Source: Peptostreptococcus equinus (GTDB lineage: Bacteria > Bacillota > Clostridia > Peptostreptococcales > Peptostreptococcaceae). Taken from it: a stretch of DNA of 64,000 nt. The stretch is taken from positions 1,116,001-1,180,000 of the forward strand of contig NZ_CP114052.1 in NCBI RefSeq assembly GCF_027125355.1, written 5' to 3'. This document shows, one piece after another, positions 8,205 through 16,231 of this stretch. Within the stretch, counting starts at the first letter, position 1. Every line of letters begins with the position of its first letter. A program made the translations under genes and the position numbers. The notes below the pieces were generated by a model that made no database searches, was not told the DNA's origin, and worked only from the letters and a program-made list of their open reading frames with translations.

Positions 8205-9432
8205 CGGCAGTCACCTCACTATACATATATTCTTTTCCGTCCCTTAAAACATACACTTCTTTATCAGAACCCACCTGTTCAATATACCTTTTTACAATAA
8301 CATCACAGAATTTTTCATCAAGTTCTATGGTGTAACAAGAACGGTCTGTTTGTTCACAAGCAATAAGGGTACTTCCACTTCCTCCAAATGGATCAAGTAT
8401 AAGGGTATTACTCATACTTGAGTTGGTAATCGGATAGGCGAGTAAGGGAATTGGTTTCATAGTTGGATGTTCAGTATTTTTCTTAGTTTTTTCAAACTCC
8501 CATATGGTTGTTTCTTTTCTTCCTGAATACCACTGATGTTTCCCTTTCTTCTTCCACCCATATAGACAAGGTTCATGCTGCCACTGATATGGACTTCTTC
8601 CAAGTACAAGAGATGGCTTTTTCCATATACAGCATCCGGATAGATAAAAACCTGCATCATTAAAGGCTTTTCTAAAATTTAGTCCTTCCGTATCTGCATG
8701 AAAAACATAAATAGAAGCATCATCTGCCATCACTTTTTCCATATTAGAAAAGGCATCAAACAGGAAGTTATAGAACTTATCGTTAGCCATGTTATCATTT
8801 TTAATCTTTCCTGCACTGCCTTCATAGTTGACGTTGTAAGGTGGATCGGTTACTACAAGATTAGCTTTCTTTCCTTCCATCAAAATCCTATATGTTTCCT
8901 CTTTTGTGGAATCCCCGCAAATGAGCCTATGTCTTCCAAGTGTCCATATATCACCTGTTTTAGAAAAGGTCGGCTTTTCCAGTTCTTTTTCTACATCAAA
9001 ATCATCGTCTTTAACTTCCTTATCTTCTTCAAAGATACCGGCAAGCTCACTCTCGTCAAAACCAAGTAAGTCTAAATCAAAATCTGCTCCTTGAAGTTCA
9101 GAAAGTTCAATAGCAAGCATATCTTCATCCCAGCCTGCATTAAGTGACAGTTTATTATCTGCAATGATATATGCCCGTCTTTGAGTTTCGGTTAGATGAC
9201 TTTCCTTAACACATGGCACTTGCTTTAGCCCCAGTTTTTGAGCAGCCGCAAGTCTACCATGCCCTGCTAAAATTGTATTATCTTCAGCTATAAGTATAGG
9301 AGATAAAAAGCCGAACTCCTTTATACTTGCCGCAATCTGTGCTACTTGGCTCTCTGAATGTGTACGAGCATTTCTGATATATGGAATGAGGTCACTTACA
9401 TTTGCTAGGTAATACTGCATTTCTTTTTCCAT
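8197..9432 (-). CDS. ParB-domain / N6A-N4C DNA methyltransferase fusion
   Basis: This is a 411-residue two-domain protein. Residues 1-100 form a ParB/Srx-like domain (ILAGHGRLAAAQKLGL replaces the ParB GHRR box). Residues 160-395 form a beta-class amino-methyltransferase, with motif IV VTDPPYN near 197 ahead of motif I LDPFGGSGSTLIACE near 350. The target atom could be adenine N6 or cytosine N4. Such ParB-MTase fusions are common in phages and conjugative elements. The ATG follows GGGGTGAG. It ends inside the next methyltransferase gene start, consistent with coupling. Target sequence unknown. Confidence 0.88.
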   Translation of the reverse strand: MEKEMQYYLANVSDLIPYIRNARTHSESQVAQIAASIKEFGFLSPILIAEDNTILAGHGRLAAAQKLGLKQVPCVKESHLTETQRRAYIIADNKLSLNAGWDEDMLAIELSELQGADFDLDLLGFDESELAGIFEEDKEVKDDDFDVEKELEKPTFSKTGDIWTLGRHRLICGDSTKEETYRILMEGKKANLVVTDPPYNVNYEGSAGKIKNDNMANDKFYNFLFDAFSNMEKVMADDASIYVFHADTEGLNFRKAFNDAGFYLSGCCIWKKPSLVLGRSPYQWQHEPCLYGWKKKGKHQWYSGRKETTIWEFEKTKKNTEHPTMKPIPLLAYPITNSSMSNTLILDPFGGSGSTLIACEQTDRSCYTIELDEKFCDVIVKRYIEQVGSDKEVYVLRDGKEYMYSEVTADE

Positions 9433-9447
9433 AAGCTCACCCCCCCA

Positions 9448-10239
9448 CTAAAAAAGACCCCATTCGGCAAACTTTTCAAATCCACCAACAGAGTCAATAT
9501 ATTCTTTAGCTATCCTTACAATCTCATCATAAGGCTTACCATCAATTTCTCTATCTCCAATCGCACAGCAAAGTTTAATTTCTTTTCCTGTTTCCTGTGC
9601 TTTTAGGAAAGCATAAATATTTACAGATACATCTGCCTTGGATAAATCTTTACCATGAAGTCCTCCACCAGTTACGGAGTCTGCCATATCTGATCCAAGT
9701 TTTCTGTTGGTGGCTCCTGTATCAACATCAGTTCCACCAGTCCAATCACCAAGTGGATTTACTTCCGCATAAGGATATTCCTGTTTGAGTATCTTGGTAT
9801 CTGCATTACTCTGACAGATAATCAGCCTTGTTTCATCTAAAATATACTTCCCATCAAAAGGATATTTATTATAAATTTCCCTTGCTATTTTTGATAGTTC
9901 CTTCTGTTCATCTGTTAAAGGCATCCCTTTGAAGATACCATTATCTCCACACCTAAATTCCTTTGACTGATTTTTAGCAAGGTGCGTATCTTGAGGATAA
10001 ATTCTAATATCACATCTGGTTTCCTTCTTCCCACCTGCTATTCTTTCAAAAATCATAGCGATATCTTCTTTATCAAAATCCACATTTGTTTCTATGATAA
10101 TGTGTCCATACTCATGTCCTATCAAAACTTCAACGGCAATCTTAGGATTCTCATGCAGTCTATATGCTAAATCTACAATAGCACCTGCTATCCTATCTGC
10201 TATTTTATCCGGATGGCTCGGATTTACTTTTTCTATCAT
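9448..10239 (-). CDS. metK: Short phage S-adenosylmethionine synthetase
   Basis: This 263-residue relative of MetK would make SAM from methionine and ATP. Retained signatures are VNPSHPDKIADRIAGAIVD at the N-terminus, GDNGIFKG near 105, the DTGATNRKLGSDM segment and GGGLHGKDLSKADVS near 200. Cellular MetK is about 380-400 residues, so part of the C-terminal and central domains is missing, while no frameshift or internal stop is seen. The ATG follows GGAGG. It lies directly upstream of two DNA methyltransferases and 3 bp after terS, so it probably feeds methyl donor to DNA modification. Activity of the shortened enzyme is untested. Confidence 0.85.
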   Translation of the reverse strand: MIEKVNPSHPDKIADRIAGAIVDLAYRLHENPKIAVEVLIGHEYGHIIIETNVDFDKEDIAMIFERIAGGKKETRCDIRIYPQDTHLAKNQSKEFRCGDNGIFKGMPLTDEQKELSKIAREIYNKYPFDGKYILDETRLIICQSNADTKILKQEYPYAEVNPLGDWTGGTDVDTGATNRKLGSDMADSVTGGGLHGKDLSKADVSVNIYAFLKAQETGKEIKLCCAIGDREIDGKPYDEIVRIAKEYIDSVGGFEKFAEWGLF

Positions 10240-10242
10240 CTT

Positions 10243-10815
10243 CTATCTTCCTCCTCTTAATAAGCGTTCCATAGGATCATCACTATCTTCTTCGAAAATT
10301 TCTGTGCAGTTTTGTTTTACGATGTCATAAATCTCATACCAAATCAGATTGGCTGTCTTTTGAAACTGTGATGACATCTGTATAAATGGAGATGCAATTA
10401 CCCCTCCTGTTGTTGGATGTTTTCCAAGCATTCCATATCTACTGATAGCTTCCTCACACTGGATGTATCTTGCAAAAGCCTGTGAATAGGATTCAATCAG
10501 TCTCTTATTTACAAATTTTTCGCACTTTCTTTCCTTTAGCCACTGCCATGTTTCTTTATATATACGGTCTGCTCCAAGCGGGATTCCACTCTTTTGTTTA
10601 GAAGATAGATACTCGCTTGGCTTTGGCATATCTACGCCTTCCAGTTTTACACCCTCAGGCAAATCAACTGATTCCAGTTCTGCGTAATATTCGTCCGGTA
10701 TATCATTTGCTAGTATCTTTACCATTTCACCAGCTTGTATTTTTTCAGCCACAGGCTTTGACTTATCTCCAGCTCTGACTCTTCTTCCTCCTCTATATGT
10801 TCCATCTTTAGCCAA
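10243..10815 (-). CDS. terS: Phage terminase small subunit, P27 family
   Basis: This 190-residue protein starts MAKDGTYRGGRRVRAGDKSK, a basic leader, followed by a helical region with TWQWLKERKCEKFVNKRL and SYSQAFARYIQCEEAI typical of P27-like small terminases. It should recognise the packaging site and stimulate the large subunit. The start is TTG at 10815, 8 bp after AAGGAG. A GC-rich, hairpin-prone gap that may contain cos lies between it and the HNH gene. Unlike the usual order, terL does not follow directly: metK, two methyltransferases and five small genes intervene. Confidence 0.85.
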   Translation of the reverse strand: MAKDGTYRGGRRVRAGDKSKPVAEKIQAGEMVKILANDIPDEYYAELESVDLPEGVKLEGVDMPKPSEYLSSKQKSGIPLGADRIYKETWQWLKERKCEKFVNKRLIESYSQAFARYIQCEEAISRYGMLGKHPTTGGVIASPFIQMSSQFQKTANLIWYEIYDIVKQNCTEIFEEDSDDPMERLLRGGR

Positions 10816-10937
10816 AATATCACTCCTTAAAATACTTCATTCTTTAATACCCTGTTTGAACCTCCCTTTTTGTGCGTGAGACCCCACGCCCGTTCCCCAA
10901 GGGATAGATTAGTAGAGATTTTGACCGCCCCTCCCCA
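10816..10937. other. Candidate cos (packaging) site between HNH and terS
   Basis: This 122-bp gap is unusually rich in G/C runs compared with its surroundings. On the minus strand it reads GGGGAGGGGCGGTCAAAATC, then GGGGAACGGGCGTGGGG and TCTCACGCACAAAAAGGGAG. In HK97-like cos phages the cohesive-end site lies between an HNH endonuclease gene and terS, exactly this arrangement. The cleavage position cannot be read from the sequence. Confidence 0.45.
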
Positions 10938-11297
10938 TTATTTTTTATTCCAACGGTCTCCTCTTTCTGCATGAATTCTCGCATGACAGGATTTACATAA
11001 AGATATCAAATTACTTTTATCATGTGTTCCACCTTCTGCTAGTGGCTTGATATGATGTACTTCTTCTACAGGTACAATGATTCCTTTCCTAAAACACTGC
11101 TCACAAAACGGATGCTCTCTAACATAGGCATCTCTAACTCTTTTCCATGCTCGTCCATACCTACGGCGTATAGCAGGGTCTCTGTCATACTTCTCGTAGC
11201 GTTTATTTTCTTCCCTTTGGTGCTTTTCACAGAACCTGCCATCAGTTAGGTTAGGACATCCCGGATAAGAACATGGACGCTTTGGTTTTCTTGGCAA
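10938..11297 (-). CDS. HNH endonuclease, phage packaging-associated
   Basis: This is a protein of about 119 residues. It has an N-terminal zinc-binding stretch (CSYPGCPNL then FCEKH) and a classical HNH module: FCEQCFRKGIIVPVEEVHH, then GGTHDKSNLISLCKSCHARIH. The catalytic His is in EVHHI. TTG at 11297 was chosen because AAAAAGGAGG lies 8 bp upstream; the longer frame lacks a ribosome site. In HK97-type phages this nuclease assists terminase at cos, and the gene is next to terS here, so the same role is inferred. Confidence 0.88.
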   Translation of the reverse strand: MPRKPKRPCSYPGCPNLTDGRFCEKHQREENKRYEKYDRDPAIRRRYGRAWKRVRDAYVREHPFCEQCFRKGIIVPVEEVHHIKPLAEGGTHDKSNLISLCKSCHARIHAERGDRWNKK

Positions 11298-11369
11298 CCA
11301 TTCCACCTCCTTTTTTGCATAAGAAAAGCCCTGAAGGTTTTCCTCCAAGGCTTAACTCTTTATACTTTT

Positions 11370-11416
11370 TGCTGATTATATAATAACACAAAGTATAGGT
11401 GGACATTCTAGGACAT
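11370..11416 (-). promoter_or_regulatory. Candidate phage late promoter with tandem TGTCC boxes
   Basis: Reading minus, two TGTCC boxes (11415-11411 and 11405-11401, 10 bp apart) sit where a -35 element would be. TATAAT (11380-11375) lies about 20 bp downstream. The arrangement lies between the DUF1492 sigma-like gene and the HNH-terS genes, as expected for an activator-dependent late promoter. Similar GGACA boxes recur before the ABC-3C operon at about 22,640. Confidence 0.4.
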
Positions 11417-11427
11417 TTCGGGCGTTT

Positions 11428-11856
11428 TTATATTTTTATCGGCTTTTCTGGTAAAACTACTTTTTTAATAGCTTTACCATGCCATCTTCTGATAGTTCTT
11501 GCATCTGCATTTAGCTTTTCCCCGATTTGTTCCCATGTATGGTTTTGGATATATCTATATATTAAAACCATTTTTTCATCTATATTTCCAACGTCCATTA
11601 TAGTATCTCTAATTTGTTTCTTCAGCTCTACCATAAGTTTTACTTCCTCATCTATCTCAAGTCTTAGTTCATCAATCTTGGCTAGACATTTTACAAAATA
11701 TGCTTCTGTATTTCTTGTAGTCTGAACTACTTCTCTGTCATAGCATATGGCTGAAACACTTAAAGACATCTCTTTTAGCCTTTCAATTTCAAGTAGGTTA
11801 GATTCTATCCGTTGGTTCAACCTATAGCTTTGACTTAAATATTCTTTTATCTCCAT
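11428..11856 (-). CDS. DUF1492 / ArpU-like sigma-factor-like regulator
   Basis: This protein of about 142 residues is helical through residues 1-85. It then has a sigma region 4-type helix-turn-helix: NIDEKMVLIYRYIQNHTWEQ and GEKLNADARTIRRWHGKAI. DUF1492 proteins and ArpU-type regulators sit before the packaging genes of Firmicutes phages and are thought to switch on late transcription. ATG at 11856 follows GAGGTAAG; the upstream in-frame ATG lacks a ribosome site. A candidate target promoter lies immediately downstream at 11370-11416. Confidence 0.75.
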   Translation of the reverse strand: MEIKEYLSQSYRLNQRIESNLLEIERLKEMSLSVSAICYDREVVQTTRNTEAYFVKCLAKIDELRLEIDEEVKLMVELKKQIRDTIMDVGNIDEKMVLIYRYIQNHTWEQIGEKLNADARTIRRWHGKAIKKVVLPEKPIKI

Positions 11857-11903
11857 TCTTACCTCCATCTGAGGTAAGTTCTCCATAGAACCTCTTTTCC
11901 TCG

Positions 11904-13247
11904 TTATTTTAATCTTGCTTTCACTGAATTTATCAGTGCATCCTGTATTTTTTCTTTTAGGGTAAGTGCTTTTGTAACATCTTCATCATGCGTTCCTTTT
12001 GTAATAATATGATGAATGACTACAGTGTTCTCTTGCCCTTGTCTATACAACCTTGCATTAGTTTGCTGATAAAGCTCCAAACTCCAAGTAAGACCAAACC
12101 ATATTATGGTAGATCCACCTGCCTGAAGATTCAGTCCATGACCTGCACTTGCAGGATGGAGAACTGCAGTGGGTATCTTTCTTTCATTCCAGTCAGCTAT
12201 ATCCTTAACTGTTTTTATTTCTCTAACATCAAACCTAGCTTTTATTCTTTCCAAATCATGTTTAAACCAGTAAGCTACAATAACAGGTTTTCCATTAGCA
12301 CCTTCTATTAAATCCTCTAGGGCATCTAGCTTTCTATCATGAATGACAATACTTTTTTTCTCATTGTTATATACAGCACCATTTGCCATTTGAAGTAGCT
12401 TATTTGAAAGTGTAGCCGCAGTTATTGCATCAATCTCATCATCTCCAATGGATAACACCATATCTTTTTCCAATGAATTATATAGTTTTTGTTCTTTTTC
12501 CGACAAAGAAACCACAACTTCATTCATGATGCATTTAGGCATTTTCAGAAAATCTCTTGCCTTCATAGAAATCGTAATATCTGATATCAGCCTATATATG
12601 GCATCTTCTGCACCCGGTCTCGGCTTATATGAAAATATCATGTGCTGATTTCTTTTATCCGGTACAAAGAAATTCTGCCTATAGTGCGTGATGTATCTTC
12701 CTAGCCTTTCACCCATATCAAGAAGTCTAAATTCTGCCCACAAATCCATAAGACCATTACTTGATGGTGTTCCTGTAAGCCCTACAATTCTTTTTACCTT
12801 AGGTCTCACTTTCATTAAAGACTTAAACCTTTTAGCTTGATAGGACTTAAAAGAAGATAGCTCATCAACAACCAGCATATCAAACATCCAAGGCACTCCA
12901 CTTTTTGTAATGAGCCAGTCTACATTCTCTCTATTTATCACATAAATGTGAGCAGGTTTTCCTAAAGCATCAAGTCTTTCTCTCTCACTTCCTGTTACAA
13001 CAGAATAGGTAAGGTACTTTAGGTGCTCCCACTTATCTATTTCCTCTGGCCAAGTAGTGTTAGCTACTCTAAGTGGTGCAATAACAAGTGTCCTTGAAAC
13101 ATCAAAATAATCTAGCATAAGTTCATAAATTGCTGTAAGCGTGATAACACTTTTTCCAAGTCCCATTTCAAGCAGAACTGCAGATACCGGGTGTTCCATT
13201 ATAAACTTAGTAGCATATTTTTGGTAATCATGTGGAGAGTATTTCAT
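11904..13247 (-). CDS. SNF2-family DEAD/DEAH helicase, phage replication
   Basis: This is a protein of about 447 residues. Helicase motif I is LLEMGLGKSVITL near residue 35, motif II MLVVDELSSF (DELS in place of DEAH) near 127, motif III GLTGTPSSNGLMDLW, and motif VI TNARLYRQGQENTV near 400. That is the SNF2/RapA helicase set without extra domains. ATG at 13247 follows GGAGGTG and overlaps the VRR-NUC gene by 20 bp. The pair VRR-NUC plus SNF2 helicase is a standard replication and recombination module in Firmicutes phages. It probably remodels or unwinds branched DNA together with that nuclease. Confidence 0.9.
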   Translation of the reverse strand: MKYSPHDYQKYATKFIMEHPVSAVLLEMGLGKSVITLTAIYELMLDYFDVSRTLVIAPLRVANTTWPEEIDKWEHLKYLTYSVVTGSERERLDALGKPAHIYVINRENVDWLITKSGVPWMFDMLVVDELSSFKSYQAKRFKSLMKVRPKVKRIVGLTGTPSSNGLMDLWAEFRLLDMGERLGRYITHYRQNFFVPDKRNQHMIFSYKPRPGAEDAIYRLISDITISMKARDFLKMPKCIMNEVVVSLSEKEQKLYNSLEKDMVLSIGDDEIDAITAATLSNKLLQMANGAVYNNEKKSIVIHDRKLDALEDLIEGANGKPVIVAYWFKHDLERIKARFDVREIKTVKDIADWNERKIPTAVLHPASAGHGLNLQAGGSTIIWFGLTWSLELYQQTNARLYRQGQENTVVIHHIITKGTHDEDVTKALTLKEKIQDALINSVKARLK

Positions 13248-13509
13248 CAATAACACCTCCAATTTGCTCTTTATCATCAATCACAAATGACCTAAACCCT
13301 AACCTCTTAAAATCAGCCATTCTTTTTAGCTGAAGTGGTCTTGGCTTTTTACCTTTTGCTTTAAGTTCTACAAAAGCAAAGTGACTTTCAGGTAAAAATA
13401 CCATTCTATCTGGAAGTCCATCCATACTTGGGCTTACTAGTTTAAGACAAATACCACCAAGTCCTTTAACCCTTTTAACTAAAGCCTTTTCTACTTCTTT
13501 TTCTAGCAT
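13228..13509 (-). CDS. VRR-NUC domain nuclease
   Basis: This 93-residue stand-alone VRR-NUC nuclease has the PD-(D/E)XK core: MDGLPDRMVFLPE followed by HFAFVELKAKGKKPRPLQ, with Asp, Glu and Lys in place. The Gln in RPLQ is also conserved in the family, which includes structure-specific flap or Holliday-junction nucleases. ATG at 13509 follows GGAGG. It is translationally coupled to the SNF2 helicase gene by overlap. It probably resolves branched intermediates in phage DNA replication. Confidence 0.88.
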   Translation of the reverse strand: MLEKEVEKALVKRVKGLGGICLKLVSPSMDGLPDRMVFLPESHFAFVELKAKGKKPRPLQLKRMADFKRLGFRSFVIDDKEQIGGVIDEILST

Positions 13510-13531
13510 AATTTCAACCTCCATTCATAAG

Positions 13532-13632
13532 AGGTGCAGGTAGGTGAAGGGTATTTACTATTATTGCCTATAGGACTAAAAAAATAAGTATATATATTAA
13601 TATAGGTAAATACCCTGCATATCCCTGCACCT
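13532..13632. repeat. Large interrupted inverted repeat in the replication module
   Basis: Arms 13532-13540 and 13624-13632 (AGGTGCAGG with CCTGCACCT) and 13548-13558 and 13606-13616 (AGGGTATTTAC with GTAAATACCCT) are perfect. They are separated by a 7 x 7 internal mismatch and enclose a 47-bp, very AT-rich centre. The element fills the gap between the primase-helicase stop and the VRR-NUC start. It could be a replication origin or an RNA structure. Confidence 0.6.
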
Positions 13633-15870
13633 TTAATCCTCAAACTCCGATTTTAGGCGCAATCCATGGACTATAATGCCTTTTTTAGTCTTTTTCTTTT
13701 GAAAATTTTCAATTTCTAAAACAGAATAAAAATCACCGGCACTTCTGGTAAACTCGCCCGTACGAAGACAATAGGCACGATAAGCCGTATAAAGCTCCCC
13801 ACTTTTTTCCGTAAAGGTAGCATCAATTTCACAGCAATCATCTAGAAAATGTTTCATCCAGTCGTTATTTTCCTTATAGGCTAAAATGGCATCTTGAACC
13901 CTCTTTGGCGGATCAATATGATACTCATCATTGATTACCTGTTTTGCCCCTTCAATAATCCAAGAAAGAATAGCTCCACCTGCATTTTCAAATAGGTACT
14001 CCGTATAATTTTTAATATCATTTTGACCTTCAATTTTGGCATCAAATGGAATAACAATGAGCCTACGCCAGGTTCCTTTATCAACAGCACCTACCCTTGG
14101 TAGATGATTTGTATATAAGACAAGGGTATGGCTTGGTACATAGCTAAAAGGGGACTTGAACTTCTTTTCAGCAAAAATCTCATCAGTGGAACAAAGCTGT
14201 TTTACATTAGATGTATTCATACGCATTCCCTCTTCAAGTTCTGCTGCAATTAAAAGTCTTTTGCCTTTTGCCTCAGCTAGCTCTGGTTTTACATTTCTCC
14301 TACAACCAACTGTAAGCATATCTGCAGACATATTACCGCTATATGTTCCAAGAACCTTAGATACTACATTCCAAAAGGTAGACTTGCCATTTCGTCCTTC
14401 TCCATAGGCTATAATAAGTGCCTCTACATAGACTTTTCCGATCGATGCAAGCCCTACTATCTTTTGAACATAAGAAATAAGCTCGATATCATCAACAAAA
14501 AATGTATTAAGGGCATCAAGCCATATATCCTTGCCTTCTTCACATGGAGATACAGTTGTTTGTTTCGTAATATAGTCTTCTGCCTTATGTTCTAATTGTT
14601 CTCCTGTTACAAGATTTATCGTTTCATTTGGCGTATTTAACATGAATTCATTTGCATCAAGCATGGACTGCTCCACTTGCACCATTGGTCTAACTTCCTT
14701 AAGTGCTGCGGAGATATATTTTGTGTCACGTCTTTTGATAGCATACTTACGATACATTTCTGCCAGCTCATATTTTTCAAAAGACCTAGCCTGCTCATTA
14801 TTAAACTGAGAACTTGCTTTCTTTGGACCCATTGCAACAATTAATGCCCATGCACCGTTACTGTTCATCTCAACGATTGTTTTCTGAATTTCAATCTCTG
14901 CCTCTTCTAGTTGTCTTGATGTTAACTCCTGTGCTACTGCTTGCGCATTCGGTTGAGACTCCTCCCAAAAACTACCGTTATACACAAGAAAATCAGTAGC
15001 TGGTGAATAGCGAAGTTTATCTTCATATTCCCTAGCAAGTACTGTTGCCTGACCTACGTCGGATAAATCTTCCGGCATAAGACTTAGTACAAGGTTATAT
15101 TTGTCTGGTGGAATATAGCCTTCTTGATTTGATACCTTATCCCCAAATTTTTTAGCACTATTCCAAATCGTAGAAAGTTCACCATCTGATAGTGGTGGAT
15201 CACACCTATCTGCTTGCTCCATAAACTTTTTATAAGATTCATCGGTTGCACCAAACCTTTTTATAAGCTTTCCAGCAATATGACTCATGGTATTATTTCT
15301 ACTACCACTCTCTATGACCTTATCGTCTAGTTTTGCAAATGCATCTTCTTGTAGAAAGTCAATAATAGAAAACTTTCCTTCATAAAGATCCACTTCCGGA
15401 TTTGATGTTCCGTAAAGAAACCTTGCAGCATCCAAAGCGTTATCATCAAAGTATGGAAATTCAGATTGGATTTGCACCTTGTAATCAGCATATTCATCTG
15501 CATACATGACCTCTTCTATTGGAAAGTACACATGAAATCTTGGCCTTGCTGACTTACCAGCTTTGCCCTTCATATGGTTTCTACTATACGAAGCATAAAA
15601 GCAGACATTAGGAAAAGCCATAGCTACATCAAATGGAGTTACCCAATCTTTTTCATCATCGGAATGGTCATTATCACAGTCCATTGGGATACAGTCTGAC
15701 AAGATGAAATTATCTTTACTCCTGTAACTCCCTTTAAAAATTCCGCAAACATGGTCAAAAGAGATAGCCTTTATAAAGCTATCCCTGTTAGCGACCTCAG
15801 TATTATTAGGATAAATACAGTTACTACTGTCCCCTATGCAGTTTGCGGTGCTTATATGAAATTTACGCAT
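13633..15870 (-). CDS. Phage PrimPol - D5-like primase/helicase
   Basis: This 745-residue fusion replicates phage DNA. Residues 1-190 form an archaeo-eukaryotic-type primase, with metal ligands in DCIPMDCDNDHSDD near residue 60 and the basic/His motif ARPRFHVYFP near 110. Residues 270-640 hold the D5/P4-type superfamily 3 helicase: Walker A YGEGRNGKSTFW near 490, Walker B KRLLIAAELEE near 537, and motif C/sensor HTLVLYTNHLP near 585. The C-terminal 100 residues form a winged-helix tail. Length fits the family. It sits between the DUF4406 gene and the large inverted repeat, and its start overlaps the end of the DUF4406 gene by 8 bp. Confidence 0.92.
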   Translation of the reverse strand: MRKFHISTANCIGDSSNCIYPNNTEVANRDSFIKAISFDHVCGIFKGSYRSKDNFILSDCIPMDCDNDHSDDEKDWVTPFDVAMAFPNVCFYASYSRNHMKGKAGKSARPRFHVYFPIEEVMYADEYADYKVQIQSEFPYFDDNALDAARFLYGTSNPEVDLYEGKFSIIDFLQEDAFAKLDDKVIESGSRNNTMSHIAGKLIKRFGATDESYKKFMEQADRCDPPLSDGELSTIWNSAKKFGDKVSNQEGYIPPDKYNLVLSLMPEDLSDVGQATVLAREYEDKLRYSPATDFLVYNGSFWEESQPNAQAVAQELTSRQLEEAEIEIQKTIVEMNSNGAWALIVAMGPKKASSQFNNEQARSFEKYELAEMYRKYAIKRRDTKYISAALKEVRPMVQVEQSMLDANEFMLNTPNETINLVTGEQLEHKAEDYITKQTTVSPCEEGKDIWLDALNTFFVDDIELISYVQKIVGLASIGKVYVEALIIAYGEGRNGKSTFWNVVSKVLGTYSGNMSADMLTVGCRRNVKPELAEAKGKRLLIAAELEEGMRMNTSNVKQLCSTDEIFAEKKFKSPFSYVPSHTLVLYTNHLPRVGAVDKGTWRRLIVIPFDAKIEGQNDIKNYTEYLFENAGGAILSWIIEGAKQVINDEYHIDPPKRVQDAILAYKENNDWMKHFLDDCCEIDATFTEKSGELYTAYRAYCLRTGEFTRSAGDFYSVLEIENFQKKKTKKGIIVHGLRLKSEFED

Positions 15871-16231
15871 TTTCTTTCACCTCCCCGCTAAAGTACCTAA
15901 TCTTTTGTCTTCTTCTTTTTGCGATTCCAAGTTCTGTTGCCATTCCATCTGTTATCTTGTCACCGAAGACCCAGACCTCTTGGCATTTACCGAGAAGAAT
16001 ACTATCCATAAAAAGTGCGTCTTCTCTCTCTTTTAAATCCCCATCATCCATAAATGGAAATAGGAAATGAGGCGTAAGAGGAATGGCATTATTTTCATAG
16101 GCATACTTGGCATATCCTACTGCAGCCTTTATATTTTTTTCTTTATCACCACTAAATGGAGCACAGATATATACTAGTGGTTTAAAGGCTTTATCCTTTT
16201 CTGTTAGCACTCTTGCATTAGATTTCCCCAT
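15863..16231 (-). CDS. DUF4406-like nucleoside deoxyribosyltransferase-fold protein
   Basis: This is a 122-residue Rossmann-like protein. KPLVYICAPFSGDKEKNIKA near residue 20 is the phosphate-binding loop, NNAIPLTPHFLFP follows, and the end has CQEVWVFGDKITDGMATELG. This matches the DUF4406/nucleoside 2-deoxyribosyltransferase-like group often found in phages, where substrate and role are unproven. ATG at 16231 follows AGGAGG. It overlaps the antirepressor end by 14 bp and the primase start by 8 bp, so the three genes are tightly coupled. A role in nucleotide salvage is possible, but so is nucleotide-signal binding. Confidence 0.75.
   Translation of the reverse strand: MGKSNARVLTEKDKAFKPLVYICAPFSGDKEKNIKAAVGYAKYAYENNAIPLTPHFLFPFMDDGDLKEREDALFMDSILLGKCQEVWVFGDKITDGMATELGIAKRRRQKIRYFSGEVKENA

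Noticed and set aside
9448..10239. metK as a decayed pseudogene
   Set aside because: It is short but has no stop or frameshift, keeps the main motifs in order, has a good ribosome site and is placed in an operon with methyltransferases.
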